From NCBI GenBank assembly GCA_037693485.1, contig CM075350.1:68552001-68616000 (forward strand): a DNA stretch of 64,000 nt, read 5' to 3'. A program made the translations under genes and the position numbers. The DNA is from Kitagawia praeruptora (Eukaryota > Streptophyta > Magnoliopsida > Apiales > Apiaceae). The notes under the pieces were generated by a model. The model was not told the origin of the DNA, made no database searches, and saw nothing but the letters and a program-made list of their open reading frames with translations. This document shows positions 31,512-42,540 of the stretch, one piece after another (the stretch's first letter is position 1; each line of letters opens with the position of its first letter).

Positions 31512-31862
31512 ATGGGTGCTTTCTCCATTGTTGGGAGGGTATGTATTTTGATATGGTCGGAGGATGTACCTCGGGTTTGTGTTAACAAGGGTGTTTTCTT
31601 TACACAAATTGTTAATGTTGGTTTCTCTACACAAGGTGGTCATATGACCTTCAAGTTTTTTGGGGTTTCTCCTGTTTCGCCTAAGGGGAGGGGGCCTCTC
31701 CCAAATCTGATTATTCTCAAGGGTGCTTCGATGAAGAGGATTTCGCGAGGGACACTTGAAATTATTGATGTAAGTTGTGTGGATCTTCGAATGAGTGTTC
31801 TGATAAAACATTTGGACCTTACCATATCGAAAGATGGGGTTAGTATCATGAGATATTCCTGA
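31512..31862 (+). CDS. Element E, first open frame (116 codons, unrecognised)
   Basis: It follows the shared leader and is the positional counterpart of the D ORF start. The peptide (GVFFTQIVNVGFST, HMTFKFFGVSPVSPKGRG) matches nothing I know. It ends at TGA 31860-31862, directly where the next open frame begins, so the two were probably one protein before a stop or frameshift. Confidence 0.35.
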   Translation: MGAFSIVGRVCILIWSEDVPRVCVNKGVFFTQIVNVGFSTQGGHMTFKFFGVSPVSPKGRGPLPNLIILKGASMKRISRGTLEIIDVSCVDLRMSVLIKHLDLTISKDGVSIMRYS

Positions 31863-32992
31863 TGGTTGATACGCTTTCGGTTTCGAAATCGGAAGGTATG
31901 AAAAAGGGTTCGCTCCTTGTGTCTCTTTCTTCTTTCCGGAGATTGATGAGTTTGTTGGATTTCACTTTTGTGGATTCGAAAAATGGACTGACTGTGGTGA
32001 GGTCGTTGAAGGTTTCCGCTGGCAAAGGCTTCCTTTTGTTAGTGGGGGGTGCTTTACACATCTTTGATGTTGTATATGTGCTTAATGGTTTCACAAGTTT
32101 TGGTGACCTTGTTGTTAAAAAGGGTGTTTTATATGCTGTTGGAGAGGGTCTAGCCCTTGATTCCAATCGGGATTTATTCCCGTGGTATGGTTTGTGGAAT
32201 GGAATGCTTCATTCTGAGATGGATTTCAAGCTGGGTTTGATTGAAATTGTTGAAGTGTTTGCTGAATTGCCTGAAAGAAATGTAGATATGTTGATGATCA
32301 GTTCATGTGGTTTCCTTGTCAATGGTCAGTTCGCTGATTTGGGTGCTCGGTTGGGGTTGTTAGTGGGAGGTGTCTTACACTTATTTCATGTGGTTTGCGC
32401 GAGCGATGGCTTAGCCCGTTATGGCGACCTTCTGCTATCAGAGTCCTCTATTATGGAAGTCGTTCGATATGCTATCAGAGATATGGATTTCAAAATGGTT
32501 TTGACAGACGTTCGATATGCTATCAGAGATATGGATTTCAAAATGGTTTTGACAGAAGTTGTTGATCAGTTGGATGATTTGTTTGTAAGAACTTTTGTAT
32601 TGTTGAAGACAGTTCTCGCTAGTACTGATTGTGAGGTGAACCAACTGTTCGACGGAATGACTGAGAGAGTAGGAAAAGCTGGAATACAGGTGCTTCATGG
32701 AAATCAGATGCTGGTTCATGTTCTGTATGTGACCGAATGGATGGTAAACAGAGTACGTTTGTACTTTGCTATCTTCAATGTAGCTGGCCTTTTGGTTGAG
32801 AGCAAGACGGAGGTTCAACCTTGGTTTCAAACTGTTCATCGAATGCTGGATGTGTATGCTAGCAATGGTGAACAAGAAAGCTGGGAGACTAATGCGCCTA
32901 TTCTGTTTGATGTAATGCTCACCTTAAGGATGGGTACATGTACTGATAAGGTATGGATTTTTTTTTTGCCAAGAATAAGGTATGGATTTTAG
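31862..32992 (+). CDS. Element E, main open frame (376 codons, internally repetitive)
   Basis: The protein is unrecognised. It contains two diverged copies of a hydrophobic unit (LLLVGGALHIFDVVYVL at about 32034 and LLVGGVLHLFHVVCASD at about 32358) and an exact-looking 16-residue tandem duplication (VRYAIRDMDFKMVLTD, 32464-32559). The tail reads into a T-run at about 32957, where AAGGTATGGATTTT is duplicated and the frame is lost. No zinc knuckle, RNA-binding or enzymatic motif is visible. It may be a chaperone-like ORF1 replacement or captured sequence; function not assigned. Confidence 0.4.
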   Translation: MVDTLSVSKSEGMKKGSLLVSLSSFRRLMSLLDFTFVDSKNGLTVVRSLKVSAGKGFLLLVGGALHIFDVVYVLNGFTSFGDLVVKKGVLYAVGEGLALDSNRDLFPWYGLWNGMLHSEMDFKLGLIEIVEVFAELPERNVDMLMISSCGFLVNGQFADLGARLGLLVGGVLHLFHVVCASDGLARYGDLLLSESSIMEVVRYAIRDMDFKMVLTDVRYAIRDMDFKMVLTEVVDQLDDLFVRTFVLLKTVLASTDCEVNQLFDGMTERVGKAGIQVLHGNQMLVHVLYVTEWMVNRVRLYFAIFNVAGLLVESKTEVQPWFQTVHRMLDVYASNGEQESWETNAPILFDVMLTLRMGTCTDKVWIFFLPRIRYGF

Positions 32993-33873
32993 TATGTTTT
33001 GAGCTTTTAACTAGGAATTCTGGGTTTCAAGTTCAAAAAGGTTTTGACGCAATTGATTTGGGGTCCAGACCCTGCTGTGAATTTCATTGTATTATTCATG
33101 GATTTATGGCTTGTGTACTGTATAAGGGGTCTGTTTCTGGCAGCATGATTTCTGATAATGTTACGAATGGAGACGACTTGACCAACCAGGTTTGTTCAAT
33201 GGTTAGTTATGCTACTATTCTTCGTATAACTGGATGTCATTCTGATTGGCATGGAATAGGCACGTCCAAGCAAGATCTTGGAGTTTGTCAATGGATTGTC
33301 AATGTGTTCTTTGTAAATTATGCTGGGTTCTTTTTGGAACAGAGGAGCGACCTTCTTGTGTTTGGCTCTGAAGGTGATACTAGGGATCCTCCATTAAATG
33401 AAGTTGATCTGTAAAAAGATGGGCATGTTTTGGGAATGTACAAGGATGAGCGGTTTGACATCCATGGTCTTATAGCTGGGCTTGAGTCAAACTGTTGCAA
33501 GTGTGTAGGAATAAGCAATGTTGTGGTTTTGAAACCTGATGGAATTGATATCTGGGATGGAGTCGTGATAGAAAGGAAGGGAGAAGCTTGGGCTACAACC
33601 CAAATTGTGCTATGAAAGGTGTTGAATCCTTATGCAGGGATAGATTGTGAAGGCAGCAGGGAATGGACCTTTACTATCCATTTTGAGCGATACAAAATCG
33701 CACATCATATCATGTTCTCCTATTTGGAAGTGCAAACGATGACATGCACGGTTGGGATGCTTTATGCCTATGCTGACACCTGGTCCTCTTCCTGGGACTA
33801 TGGGTTTGCCCTTGTCGGCCTGGTGACTATTGTATGTCTTAGGATGCTGGTATTTGTAGTATTTGGATGTTGA
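32953..33873 (+). pseudogene. Element E, 3' coding remnant in three blocks
   Basis: One frame stays nearly open from 32953 to 33873, broken only by stops at 33414 and 33615, and would continue the 376-codon frame after a shift. Peptides such as CRPCCEFHCIIHGF-like and CKCVGISNVVVLKPDG are unrecognised. The repeated clean blocks (153, 61 and 84 codons) suggest a formerly long coding region that is now decaying. Confidence 0.35.
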
Positions 33874-34149
33874 CTTTGCGGGGTATGCCCCTAGATTTGT
33901 ATAAGTTGTTCCTCTTGGTATAAAATTTTAATTAGCAAAAAAAAAAAGTTTTCATGTCTGTTGTGTATCAAGCATAATGAGGTTGCATGCTATGTAAGCC
34001 TAATATGGAAGACAAAAAACTAAATAAAAGATAAACTAAAGATGGCATAAATAAAAGCGCGGAGGCTGTAAGTTTAGTACAAAACAAATTATAAATACAA
34101 AGTTAGGCCACCCAAGGCTAAAAATCAAAACCTAAAAGCTAAGCCGCCT

Positions 34150-36030
34150 TCGAGGAGACTAATCCTTCCTCGTCCCCCTTCGACTCCGAAGCCCCGTCAT
34201 CACCTCCTGAGGCAGAAGTGGCTGTGGTGGATAAAGAAGCTGCCCTGCAAAGAGAAGAGGTGTTAAGATCAAGGACCCTCTCCCCTTCCTCCATCTGTAC
34301 ATCCTCCTCCTTATCCCTGTTTGCAATAGTGATAACCGAGGGGGTGAGGACTCGGAAATTCGTCAGGAGAAAACAAGTCCGGATGCTTCTTCAGCACGAC
34401 CTTGATCGCCTCGTTCCACCCCTCCTTGTATTGGTTGGGGTAGAGAATATCATCATGGTGCTCCATGAGGGCCTGGAAGTCACCGGAGTCCATATAAGTG
34501 TTAATGATGTCCTCCTTATTGGCCCTTAAATCCACCAGCTCAGCATGGGCTGTGGCAAGCTCCTCTTCCTTGCCCTTGAGCTTATCCTCCAAGTCCGTGT
34601 GTTGGATCTGTAGCTTGTAGAAGTTAGTCACGAGGGCCTTAGCCTTGTTTTTCCAGGATTTAGCCTGGTGAATCATCCTTTGAAAGTGGGTATCAGCATG
34701 TAAGAAACATTAGTACATGAAAATATCAAAAAATGTGAAACATGTAAAAGACATAAAAAGTAAAGCTTATGATGGCTAAGGCATGCGCACCCATCAACTC
34801 ACCTTCGCTCAATGCTACCCCTCATTACAAAATCCCTGTAGCCATAGGGGGAGATAGAGTTGAACGACCATTCGAGGAAGTGTTTGGTGGAGCCCACCAT
34901 CAAATCCTGCTTCCTAAACCCCCAGGGAGCCTTGTAGATGGAGGATTGGACATTCACTTCTCGGGGGCCCCCTTCCAGGTATATGATGACCAAATCTTTC
35001 TTCTAAAGCTTATGGGGCCTTAGAAAAGAAAGTTCAGTCGCCTTTCCCCAAGGGTCAGCACCCCGCTTTGCCTTTTCATCCTGGCGATCTCCTCCTCCTT
35101 AGGTTGCATAGCCTGCATGATCTTCTCCACAGCTACAAGCATAAACTGAAAAACATGTTTGTGTACGTTAAGTAAGAAATCGAAGAAATCATGAAGAGTA
35201 AGAAAATTACCCTGATCTGAAACTTTAGAAAGGCTAACGGCCTTCAAGGACTCCTCATTTATAAGATTCTAGCTTAGAGTTTAGTCGTTGTCTTTAGTAA
35301 GAGCCTCATAGGCAGCATGCTCCTCCATGTTCAAAATTATATTGTTGGGGTTGCAGCCATCAACAACCTTTCAAAAACATTTTCTGAAGGGGCATCCCCA
35401 ATCAGTCCCTTCCCATTCCAAATACCTGAACTCCTCTTTACATTTGGGGTTGTTCTCCACAATTGAATGACCGTAAAAAATATGGGGAATTTGGGGCGTT
35501 GTCTAATATAAACCCATCCTGGTTGTGCTGAAGAACTATTATAAAACTGAAAGATTTTTCTAAAAAGAGAGACAGAAATAGGGAAATTATTCCTTAGATA
35601 CAGGACCATGAAACAAAGAAGGCCTTCCAAGGATTTGGGGGAAGCTGGCAAGGACAAATTTGTACGTCAACCAAAAGATGAGGAATAAAATCTTTTAAAT
35701 GGAAACTAAGCCCAGCTAGAAGGGCATCTCGAATGACACATAAGGCGCCAATAGGCCTCCAATGACATGGTCTATCACCGGGCCCAACTGAAACAAGCAT
35801 ATAAGGGGATTTGATTTTATAAAGTTTATTATATTTATCGATGGTATTCTGATCATGAAATTTATTACAATAATTGTAAGCATCTAACTTAGATAAACTA
35901 TAGTATTCATCTCCACGAACATTGATCATTTCGATTATAGACATGTACGAGGAATGGATTGTGTTATCATTACCTCATTTCGAAGCAAAGTTCATCTTTT
36001 CAAGATGTTGAGCTGCTTTATCCGCCATTG
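34150..36030 (-). pseudogene. Antisense extra ORF of the Tat element (putative gypsy-type transposon domain)
   Basis: On the minus strand, from about 36026 (MADKAAQHLEKMNF), the pieces are MSIIEMINVRGDEYYSL (35944), FHLKDFIPHLLVDVQICPCQ (about 35680) and LFRKIFQFYNSSSAQPGWVY (about 35575), then a coiled-coil segment (LEDKLKGKEEELATAHAEL, about 34590). The order 'loop-PNPWK...SLFRKIFQFYNSS...GWVY' fits the Pfam family called putative gypsy type transposon (PF04195), which is found in extra ORFs of plant gypsy elements. Stops and frameshifts (about 35975, 35594, 35337, 35280) break it. Grande-type elements carry such an antisense gene between pol and the 3' LTR. Confidence 0.6.
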
Positions 36031-36299
36031 ATCTTCAACAGATGAGAGCTTTAACCCAGAAAATGAAGTGAAAGAGATGAAGTTTCAAGAAATCTTCAAA
36101 AGAAACCCATAAATTTTTGAAGATTATTCAAAAGAAACCCAGAAAATGGTGGAAATTGCTGGAAAATGAACGCCAGAAGAGGTGAAGAACCTCGTCGGAA
36201 ATCGCCTTAACTTAAAAAGATTTTGAGATAGAGTATTTTGTAAGAAATGAGTGAAGTGAGTAATAAGAACTCACTCTACTCATTTATAGGATTGCTCAG

Positions 36300-36639
36300 C
36301 CGGTAGCCGGTTGAAATCCCACCTTCACCTACAGTAGCTAGTAAAGGCCCAAAAATTGGCCCATGAGCCAAATTAAAAGAAGGTTCAAGAATTTTCCAAA
36401 AAAAAGTGGAAAATTACGTATTCCTAATTTTTAATATAAAATCAAAAATAAATTACTTACAGAAAGTTCCAGAAATCTCTTGAAAAAAAGTTAGAAATTT
36501 GGGCCTTGTGATTTTAGCCTAGTCAAAGAAAAAAAGAGAGGCACAAGTCCAATAAGGCCCATTACAATAGGCCCAATTGGCCCAATTGTTGAAAAAGGCT
36601 AAGAGTTTTTCAAATTTCAAAAAATAAATTTTCGACTGG
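36300..36639. other. Noncoding 3' region of the Tat element
   Basis: AT-rich sequence between the antisense ORF and the repeat block. No coding signal. It could include the promoter of the antisense ORF; I see no specific element. Confidence 0.4.
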
Positions 36640-37420
36640 GATTCTAATCGATTTCGAATGGAAATCCTAATCGAAAAACCTTCTATTAGGCTATAAAAAT
36701 GGCCTTAAATCGACCAGGTTCTTGATCAAAATTGACCAAGAATCCTGGTCTAAAAGCCTTCGACTAGACTAACAAAAATGGCTTTAATTTGACTAGAATC
36801 CTGATCGAAATCGACCAGAAATTTTGGACTAAAGGCCCATAAAAAACAAGCCAAAGTTAGAGGCCCATAAAATTAAGCAAAGTGGCCCAGTAAAAAAAGG
36901 CCTAGAGTTGAAAAGCCCAAAAAAGGGGTCCAAATAGAATTTTGGGAACTATAAAAGAAAAATCAAAAAATAATTTTCAACCTTGATCCTCATCGATTTC
37001 GACCAAGAATCCTGGTCAAAAAACTTTCAATCACATTGTCAAAAAGGGAATTAATTTAGTTAGAATCATGGTCGAAATCGACCAGGAATTCTCATCGAAA
37101 ATCCTTCGATCAGACAACAATTCTGGATGTTAATTCGACCAGAATCCTAGTCGAAATTGGCCAGGATTTCTAGTTGAAAATCCTTCGACCAGAACGTAAA
37201 GTCGGCCTTAAATTCAACCAGGATCCTGGTCGAAATCGACCTGGAATCCTGATCGAAAAGGCTGCGATCAGAGAACTTTGGGAAGCTTAATTCGATCAGA
37301 ATTCTGGTCAAAATCAACCAGGAATCCTAGTCGAAATTACTTGGACCAGAATCTTAGACAGAGCCTAATTCAAACAGGATCCTGTTTGAATTCTATCAGG
37401 AATCCTGGTTGAAATTTTGG
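36640..37420. repeat. Degenerate tandem/inverted repeats of GAATCCTGGTCGAAAT type
   Basis: About a dozen diverged copies of CCAGGAATCCTGGTCGAAA-like units, each partly palindromic (TCGACCAG...CTGGTCGA), separated by AT-rich spacers. Examples start near 36735, 36799, 37001, 37078, 37136, 37212 and 37300. Subtelomere-like satellites of this sort are common just upstream of the 3' LTR in Tat elements. Confidence 0.7.
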
Positions 37421-37499
37421 TGGAATAAGTTGATTTTTTCAGTTGAAAAATGAAGAAATTGATTTAAATGATATTTTTTTAGAAAAATTGTAAATAGGT

Positions 37500-38320
37500 T
37501 GCCATAAATTCTAGAAAAATGAAGAATAATTTATTAAATTATTTCCAAAGGTAATGTGCCCATAATATTTTTGATGAAATTTATCAAAAATATAAAAAAA
37601 ATACCAATAAGTACAAGAAAAATTCAAAGAATGCAGGAAAATTAAAATTATTTTCTGTAAGAAGTAAAACTGTTGCTTAGCCTCGAATAAGGCAAATCGT
37701 CTTGAATGTGTAGGTCGGTCCACACTTTTTATCAAGATGATATCTGAAACACTAGTGTACATAACAAATCCTAAACAAAGGAATTGAAACAGACCCCGAG
37801 TCTTGATGAAAGGCAATTATAACTTCAATGAAAACCTTATCAGTTGTCCGGGGAAATGGTATGGCATTGAATAAACCTAGATTGGTCCAAGGTTAGAGCC
37901 CAATTGTGGCCCAAAACCCGAATTAAATAATAAATTCATAATTAACATTTCAGCTGATAATTAGACTCCGTTATTAAGTCCAAAGAGGTGTCAACTCCTA
38001 TAAAGAGTAGCCCCCAAGACACCTAAACCTACAAGGAAACTGACTCCTATAATGAAGGATCTAAAATCACATTCAAGGAGTTGACTTGTCCACCAAGTCT
38101 CCTAACCCTATTCTAAATCTTAGGCTCCCAAAACCTGTATAAAGGACTTGGCCCCTCATTCTCAAAACTACGTTTTTGGCTTGATTCTTGACATTTATCA
38201 AGGTATATAGGCATCTTGTGACGGTAGATTCAGTCACGAAACACGAGAGCAACCATTAAAGTTCGAATCTCTAAGATCCTTACAATAAATACACGCATTA
38301 AATACATCCTTTTTTATTCC
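37500..38320 (+). mobile_element. Probable 3' end and LTR of the Tat element
   Basis: A plus-strand promoter-like TATAAAGG lies at about 38139 and the segment then runs to the tandem-repeat flank at about 38325. A start near 37846 (TGTCCGGGG) is possible, but there is no second copy in the window to prove the limits. The minus-strand frame 37511-37816 is AT-rich and unlikely to be coding. Confidence 0.3.
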
Positions 38321-38347
38321 ATAAGGCATCAAATATTATCAAAGAAG

Positions 38348-38352
38348 ACATC
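38348..38352. repeat. Target-site duplication of solo LTR B (ACATC; GCATC at 55872)
   Basis: ACATC here and GCATC at 55872-55876 flank LTR B with one mismatch. The flanks (TATTATCAAAGAAG on the left, TCTCAA on the right) rejoin to match an uninterrupted repeat unit at about 55998-56022 (TATTATCAAAGAAGGCATC), which confirms the insertion point. Confidence 0.8.
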
Positions 38353-39690
38353 TGTAACGCCCCTAAATCCGAGGTCAGGGATTCAGGTTGTCACATCTGA
38401 CATCACCATCCAACCATGTCATACATGTATTAACTTTACAACTCAACAATACACCAATCCAGAGCTCAATCTTTCATACATACAAGTTAGAGCCTTAGAA
38501 ATGATAATCAAAAGTAACATTAAATAATACAATTCATCTGTACAATCCAGAATCTTACACAATTTTACTTATACAAACTGCACATGAGGGAAAGTCTTAC
38601 TAATAATAGTTGGAAACCCATCAGACTTACTTTGTAGTATTTTTTCCAGAACTGTATTATCCCAGGGTTAAATCCTCTGCTCCTCTTTTGCTGGTGCAAT
38701 TAACCGACCAAATTCTTCCCTTTCTGAAAGATTTTTATAAAGCAAGAGTGAGCTATATAATGCTCAGCAAGTCTTCCGTTTTGAGTAATAATATAATTTG
38801 CCCCGAAAAAGATTTTCCAAATGTATGAGCATATATCTCATAGTATCAAAATATAACTTGACAATATATATGTCCGAGTCCTGATTAAACTATTCATACC
38901 CAGTATGAAGTTTTAAATGCCAAATGAACCATTAAGTTCACAACCGGAATAAAACATCCTTAATATAGCAGAATAGTACCCACTATAGTTTTGCTAATCT
39001 TTTAGAAAGTTTTAAAAAATATGTAGTTCTAGATACTACCACGATAGTTGCTTTTCATCATACCCATACCGAACCATTTATAAGGTTCCAAACCAATATT
39101 TCTCAAGTTTGAAAATATAAACATATATGTATATCACTTTCGTCAAAACACCCTACAATTCAAGATGTTGTACAAGGAACACATTATTCAACCACTATCA
39201 ATATTATCGGTAACTCACCACCTAGGTTTTCGTTACAGTATTACAGTACAATTCTAATTGGAATAATGTGACTATTCTGGAGCTAACCACGATACATGGT
39301 GAATAACCATTGTATCGCAACTTAAACTTCTCTACTAGTGTAATGATGACATTCCCTAACCGGGCTTGCACCCTGACTGTATACCCGCCTATGCTGGATT
39401 GTCCCATAGCTTCTTACGCTTTGATGGACTGTCCACAGCCTCTTACACTTATCCTGACACACTAGGTGTCGGGCACCTCAAGTCCCTAGAAGAATCCTTT
39501 CCATTTTTCGGGATTGAAATTAATCCAGCTTACCCAAGCATTTTTTCTTGTTGATAGGTCTGATAACAATATATATTTTACTTCCATGAGTATTTGTGGA
39601 AGTAACATCGCAATGTGGGTTGAAGTTAGTCGACAGATTTTATTTGCTTATGAAGTTCGTTTCAAAATACGACTTGGGAGTGAGTCGGAG

Positions 39691-39695
39691 TTTTC
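39691..39695. repeat. Target-site duplication of the LARD (TTTTC), left copy
   Basis: TTTTC here and at 53046-53050 flank the outer LTR ends exactly. Confidence 0.95.
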
Positions 39696-41470
39696 TGTAA
39701 TAACCCGGATTTTTCAAGAAATGATTTTATTATTATTTCAATAATAATAATGTTTTCCTAAAATGAGGAGGAATTTTTTTTTTATTTTATTTTATTATTC
39801 AATTATTTTATTATTTTCGGTTAAGTGAAGCCTGGTGCTCCTATTTAAAATTTTATTGACTGAGTAGATACCCCGAGTCAATAGTTTATTTGTGCAAAGA
39901 TTTAATTTTGGAATGTGAAATTATTCAGTAAAGATTTTATTTTAAATTATTGAATAATTTAGAGATTTTAAAATCCTTAGAAAATGATTATTTTAATTAT
40001 TTGAGGATTTGCAGAAATTACTTGATTAATATATAAAATCAAGAATTTGAGATTTTACTAAAACAATAGTGTTTGTAGTATTTTTATAAAGCCCTGTAAA
40101 TTGTGAATTATGAATCACAATTATTATTTTTATGATTTGTTTTTTTTTATAAATTATTAATATTTGTAAAATGCATATCAGTTTAGAAAATTGAGATTTA
40201 ATTCCAATTCTTTCTCCAAAAGTCTTTAAAAATATTATAGTATTTAATTATGCTAGAAACTTTATTTTTACAAATTAGATTTATTTACTCCAAATATTAT
40301 TTAAAGTGTGTAGTGTTTAAATGTATTGCTTCTTGAATAGTGTTGGGCCAAGCCCATTAGGGTTAAAAACACAACACAGCACCCATGTATACACACGAAT
40401 GCATACACAGCCGCACATAAACTAATCGGGGAGGGGGAGAAGACAGTGGGGGGAAAAGAGAAGAGAGAAATTAGGGTTTGTGATTGAATTGGGGGGGGGG
40501 GTTGATTGATTGAAGTCAATTGGGCATATATACATACATATAAGCGTGTGTATATGCTATGTATGTGTATATATTTCGGTGTATAAGCAGCGTGAGAGTT
40601 TTGTGTGCAGTGGGTGCGCGCGAAGTCGACCGGAGAAGCAGTGGCGACCTGAGGGTAGAGTCGCCGGAGTTGTGCTGAGGGGCGAGTCACGCAGCAGCAG
40701 TAGCAGGGGTGGCAGGCGCGCGATTGTGCAGTGAGGGAAGGGACCAGCGGTATTGTAAGAGAGAGAGAGAGAGAGATGGGGGAGATTGGTTTCCGGTGGG
40801 TTGACTTTCCGGTGCGTCAAATCGAAATCGAAAGGGGTATAATTTCGTAAATCCAATTATTTAATTCTCGTATGAAATTAGATGTAATTGTTATATATTG
40901 TTAAATTGTAGTTATTTAATTAATTAGTTGTCGTAATTTAATTAGATTTAAATTGCGAGTTTAATTATTAATTTCCGAGATTTAATTCGGAGGGTCAGTA
41001 TTTGTGAATTATAGTTATGGAGGACTAAGTGTGAGTCCGATTAAATGTCTGCGTTTAGTAATAATTATTTGTTAATTATTAATTGTCGGATATTATATTC
41101 GGGTTAGTTGTCAAGTAATTGTTAATTGCTACGTGCTAAATGATCTTATTGATTAAAGTTAAAGTGTTTTAGTGGATAATTGCTAGTTGTTTATGGTACC
41201 GGTAAATGGTATGTGCTAAGTGCTATAAGTCGAGTCATAGGATTTGTCGGATGTCACATCTGTCAATTACTTGGTATTTGGTTACAATTGGTCAAATGAT
41301 TATCGATAATGGTTTTGGGTAGAAAGTTGAATTGTTATTGTTATAAGAGGTGTAAGTATATGAATGGCTAATTGGCTAAGTGCTAAATGGTATGAATTAA
41401 GTTATAGTATATGTTGATAGTATAAGTGCCAACTACGTGGTGTTGGCTTAAATGTGGATAAACCTAGTTT

Positions 41471-41550
41471 ACTTTTCCTTATGTGCTAGTTGCCGCAAGT
41501 CTGGGCGGGTACTTTTCCTTATGTGCTAGGTGCCGCATGTCTGGGCGGGT
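41471..41550 (+). repeat. 40-bp tandem duplication within the LARD LTR
   Basis: Two units starting ACTTTTCCTTATGTGCTAG and ending CTGGGCGGGT (41471-41510 and 41511-41550), followed by a partial third. The same pair is in the 3' LTR at 49280-49359, so the duplication predates insertion. Confidence 0.85.
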
Positions 41551-42222
41551 ACTTTTCTTACTTGTTTACCTTTATGTTGTTGCAATTGAGGCAACTTGAT
41601 TTTCCTTGGATTGGTTGAATTGAAAAACAGGGTTGAATTGTTTTGGAGGGGCTGTGCCCATAGTCCGATAAACGAATACTACATGCCGAAATTTTCTAAA
41701 AATCCCCTGCATTTTAATTTATTTAACTTATTTGATTTCAAGGGTTTAAAGGTATGATTTGGGTGTTAACTGTTTATGTGTATATGTGTTAAGTGAATTA
41801 ATTCGAGGGTAATTGTTGTCTCGAGGATTTATGTGCTAAGTGATTTAATTCAAGGATTTATGTGTTTCGAGGATTAATTGTGTTTTGAGGATTAGCTATT
41901 AATCAAGTTTTGTCGTAGAAGGTCAATGGTATTATAAATGTATAGGTTAAGTGAAGTTGACTAAATGGTGGTATAGGGTTATGATATGTTGGTACTAGGA
42001 AATGTTCACTTTATATAAGGGGACTCTTCCCGTGTTTTTTGCTATTACTAAATGTCTTATGTGCATTAAGTGGTATTAGAGTAGTCAACTATAGGGAGGA
42101 CATCCATAGTTTGACTTTATGTGACTTAGTGGTAATTCCGAGTGGTGTCTACTCGAGATACGAGGGGGGACTGACACGTACTCATAACTATTTCAGTACC
42201 ATTAGGGCATAATCGAGTTGGA

Positions 42223-42540
42223 ATGACGTGCATCAAAAAGGGAAGATCGAGGCGCCGTATAAAGAAAGGTAAGCTACCTCCAGGGAATTGCTTGGATGAA
42301 GTGCGAAAGGTTTATTCGCGGTTTCTGCTTTCTGCTAAGGACCAGAGGCAAGTTTATTTACACATACTCTATCGTTCAGAGTATACCTATTTTGAATTAT
42401 ATAAAATGTGCGGAAAAAGGTTTTCAATCCCTAATTGCGAGTTTTTAATCTTGTGCTCCTCCTTCCAAATCATTTTATTCTTGACTTTGCTAGCGATATT
42501 AAATTATTCTCGTGCAATAATCAAAACCCATGACTTATAA
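42223..42540 (+). other. 105-codon open frame in the LARD 5' LTR
   Basis: The frame begins TCIKKGRSRRRIKKGK, so the N-terminus is strongly basic, and ends with a hydrophobic stretch. An identical translation occurs in the 3' LTR (49976-50293) despite about 1% LTR divergence, but over 315 bases that is only weak evidence for constraint. I recognise no family and treat it as a possible but unproven small ORF. Confidence 0.25.

Larger units (their letters stand above)
31304..33947 (+). mobile_element. Element E: full-length LINE-like retroelement without visible RT
   Basis: 2.64 kb between 16-bp target duplications. The 5' leader (TCTCTAACCTCTCT, CCTTAATCTACACCATTTC) aligns with the leader of D. 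The 3' end (GGGGTATGCCCCTAGATTT to ATTAGCAAAA) aligns with D and with 30599-30838. Between these ends the body encodes proteins quite unlike those of D and shows no RT, endonuclease or RNase H. So one family of ends carries different bodies. Confidence 0.75.
24010..38320 (+). mobile_element. Decayed Tat-type Ty3/gypsy retrotransposon with antisense extra ORF
   Basis: Pieces of gag, protease, RT, RNase H, a second RNase H and integrase occur in that order on the plus strand (24014-31140). They are followed by an antisense ORF (about 34150-36030), a tandem-repeat zone (36640-37420) and a probable 3' LTR. Integrase after RT defines Ty3/gypsy. The extra RNase H and a downstream antisense ORF are features of the Tat lineage (Grande, Retand, Ogre types). 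Every coding module has stops or frameshifts, so it is old and inactive. It hosts an LTR fragment, a LINE tail and element E. The right border is approximate, and the 5' LTR is absent because element C abuts gag at 24009. Confidence 0.7.

Noticed and set aside
31862..32992. Host protein-coding gene of 376 codons
   Set aside because: It sits between a shared LINE-like leader and tail inside a 16-bp target duplication, so it belongs to element E.
40301..40856. Open frames of 74-129 codons in the GC-richer part of the LARD LTR
   Set aside because: They overlap on both strands in low-complexity GA/CT sequence and differ in length between the two LTRs because of indels.
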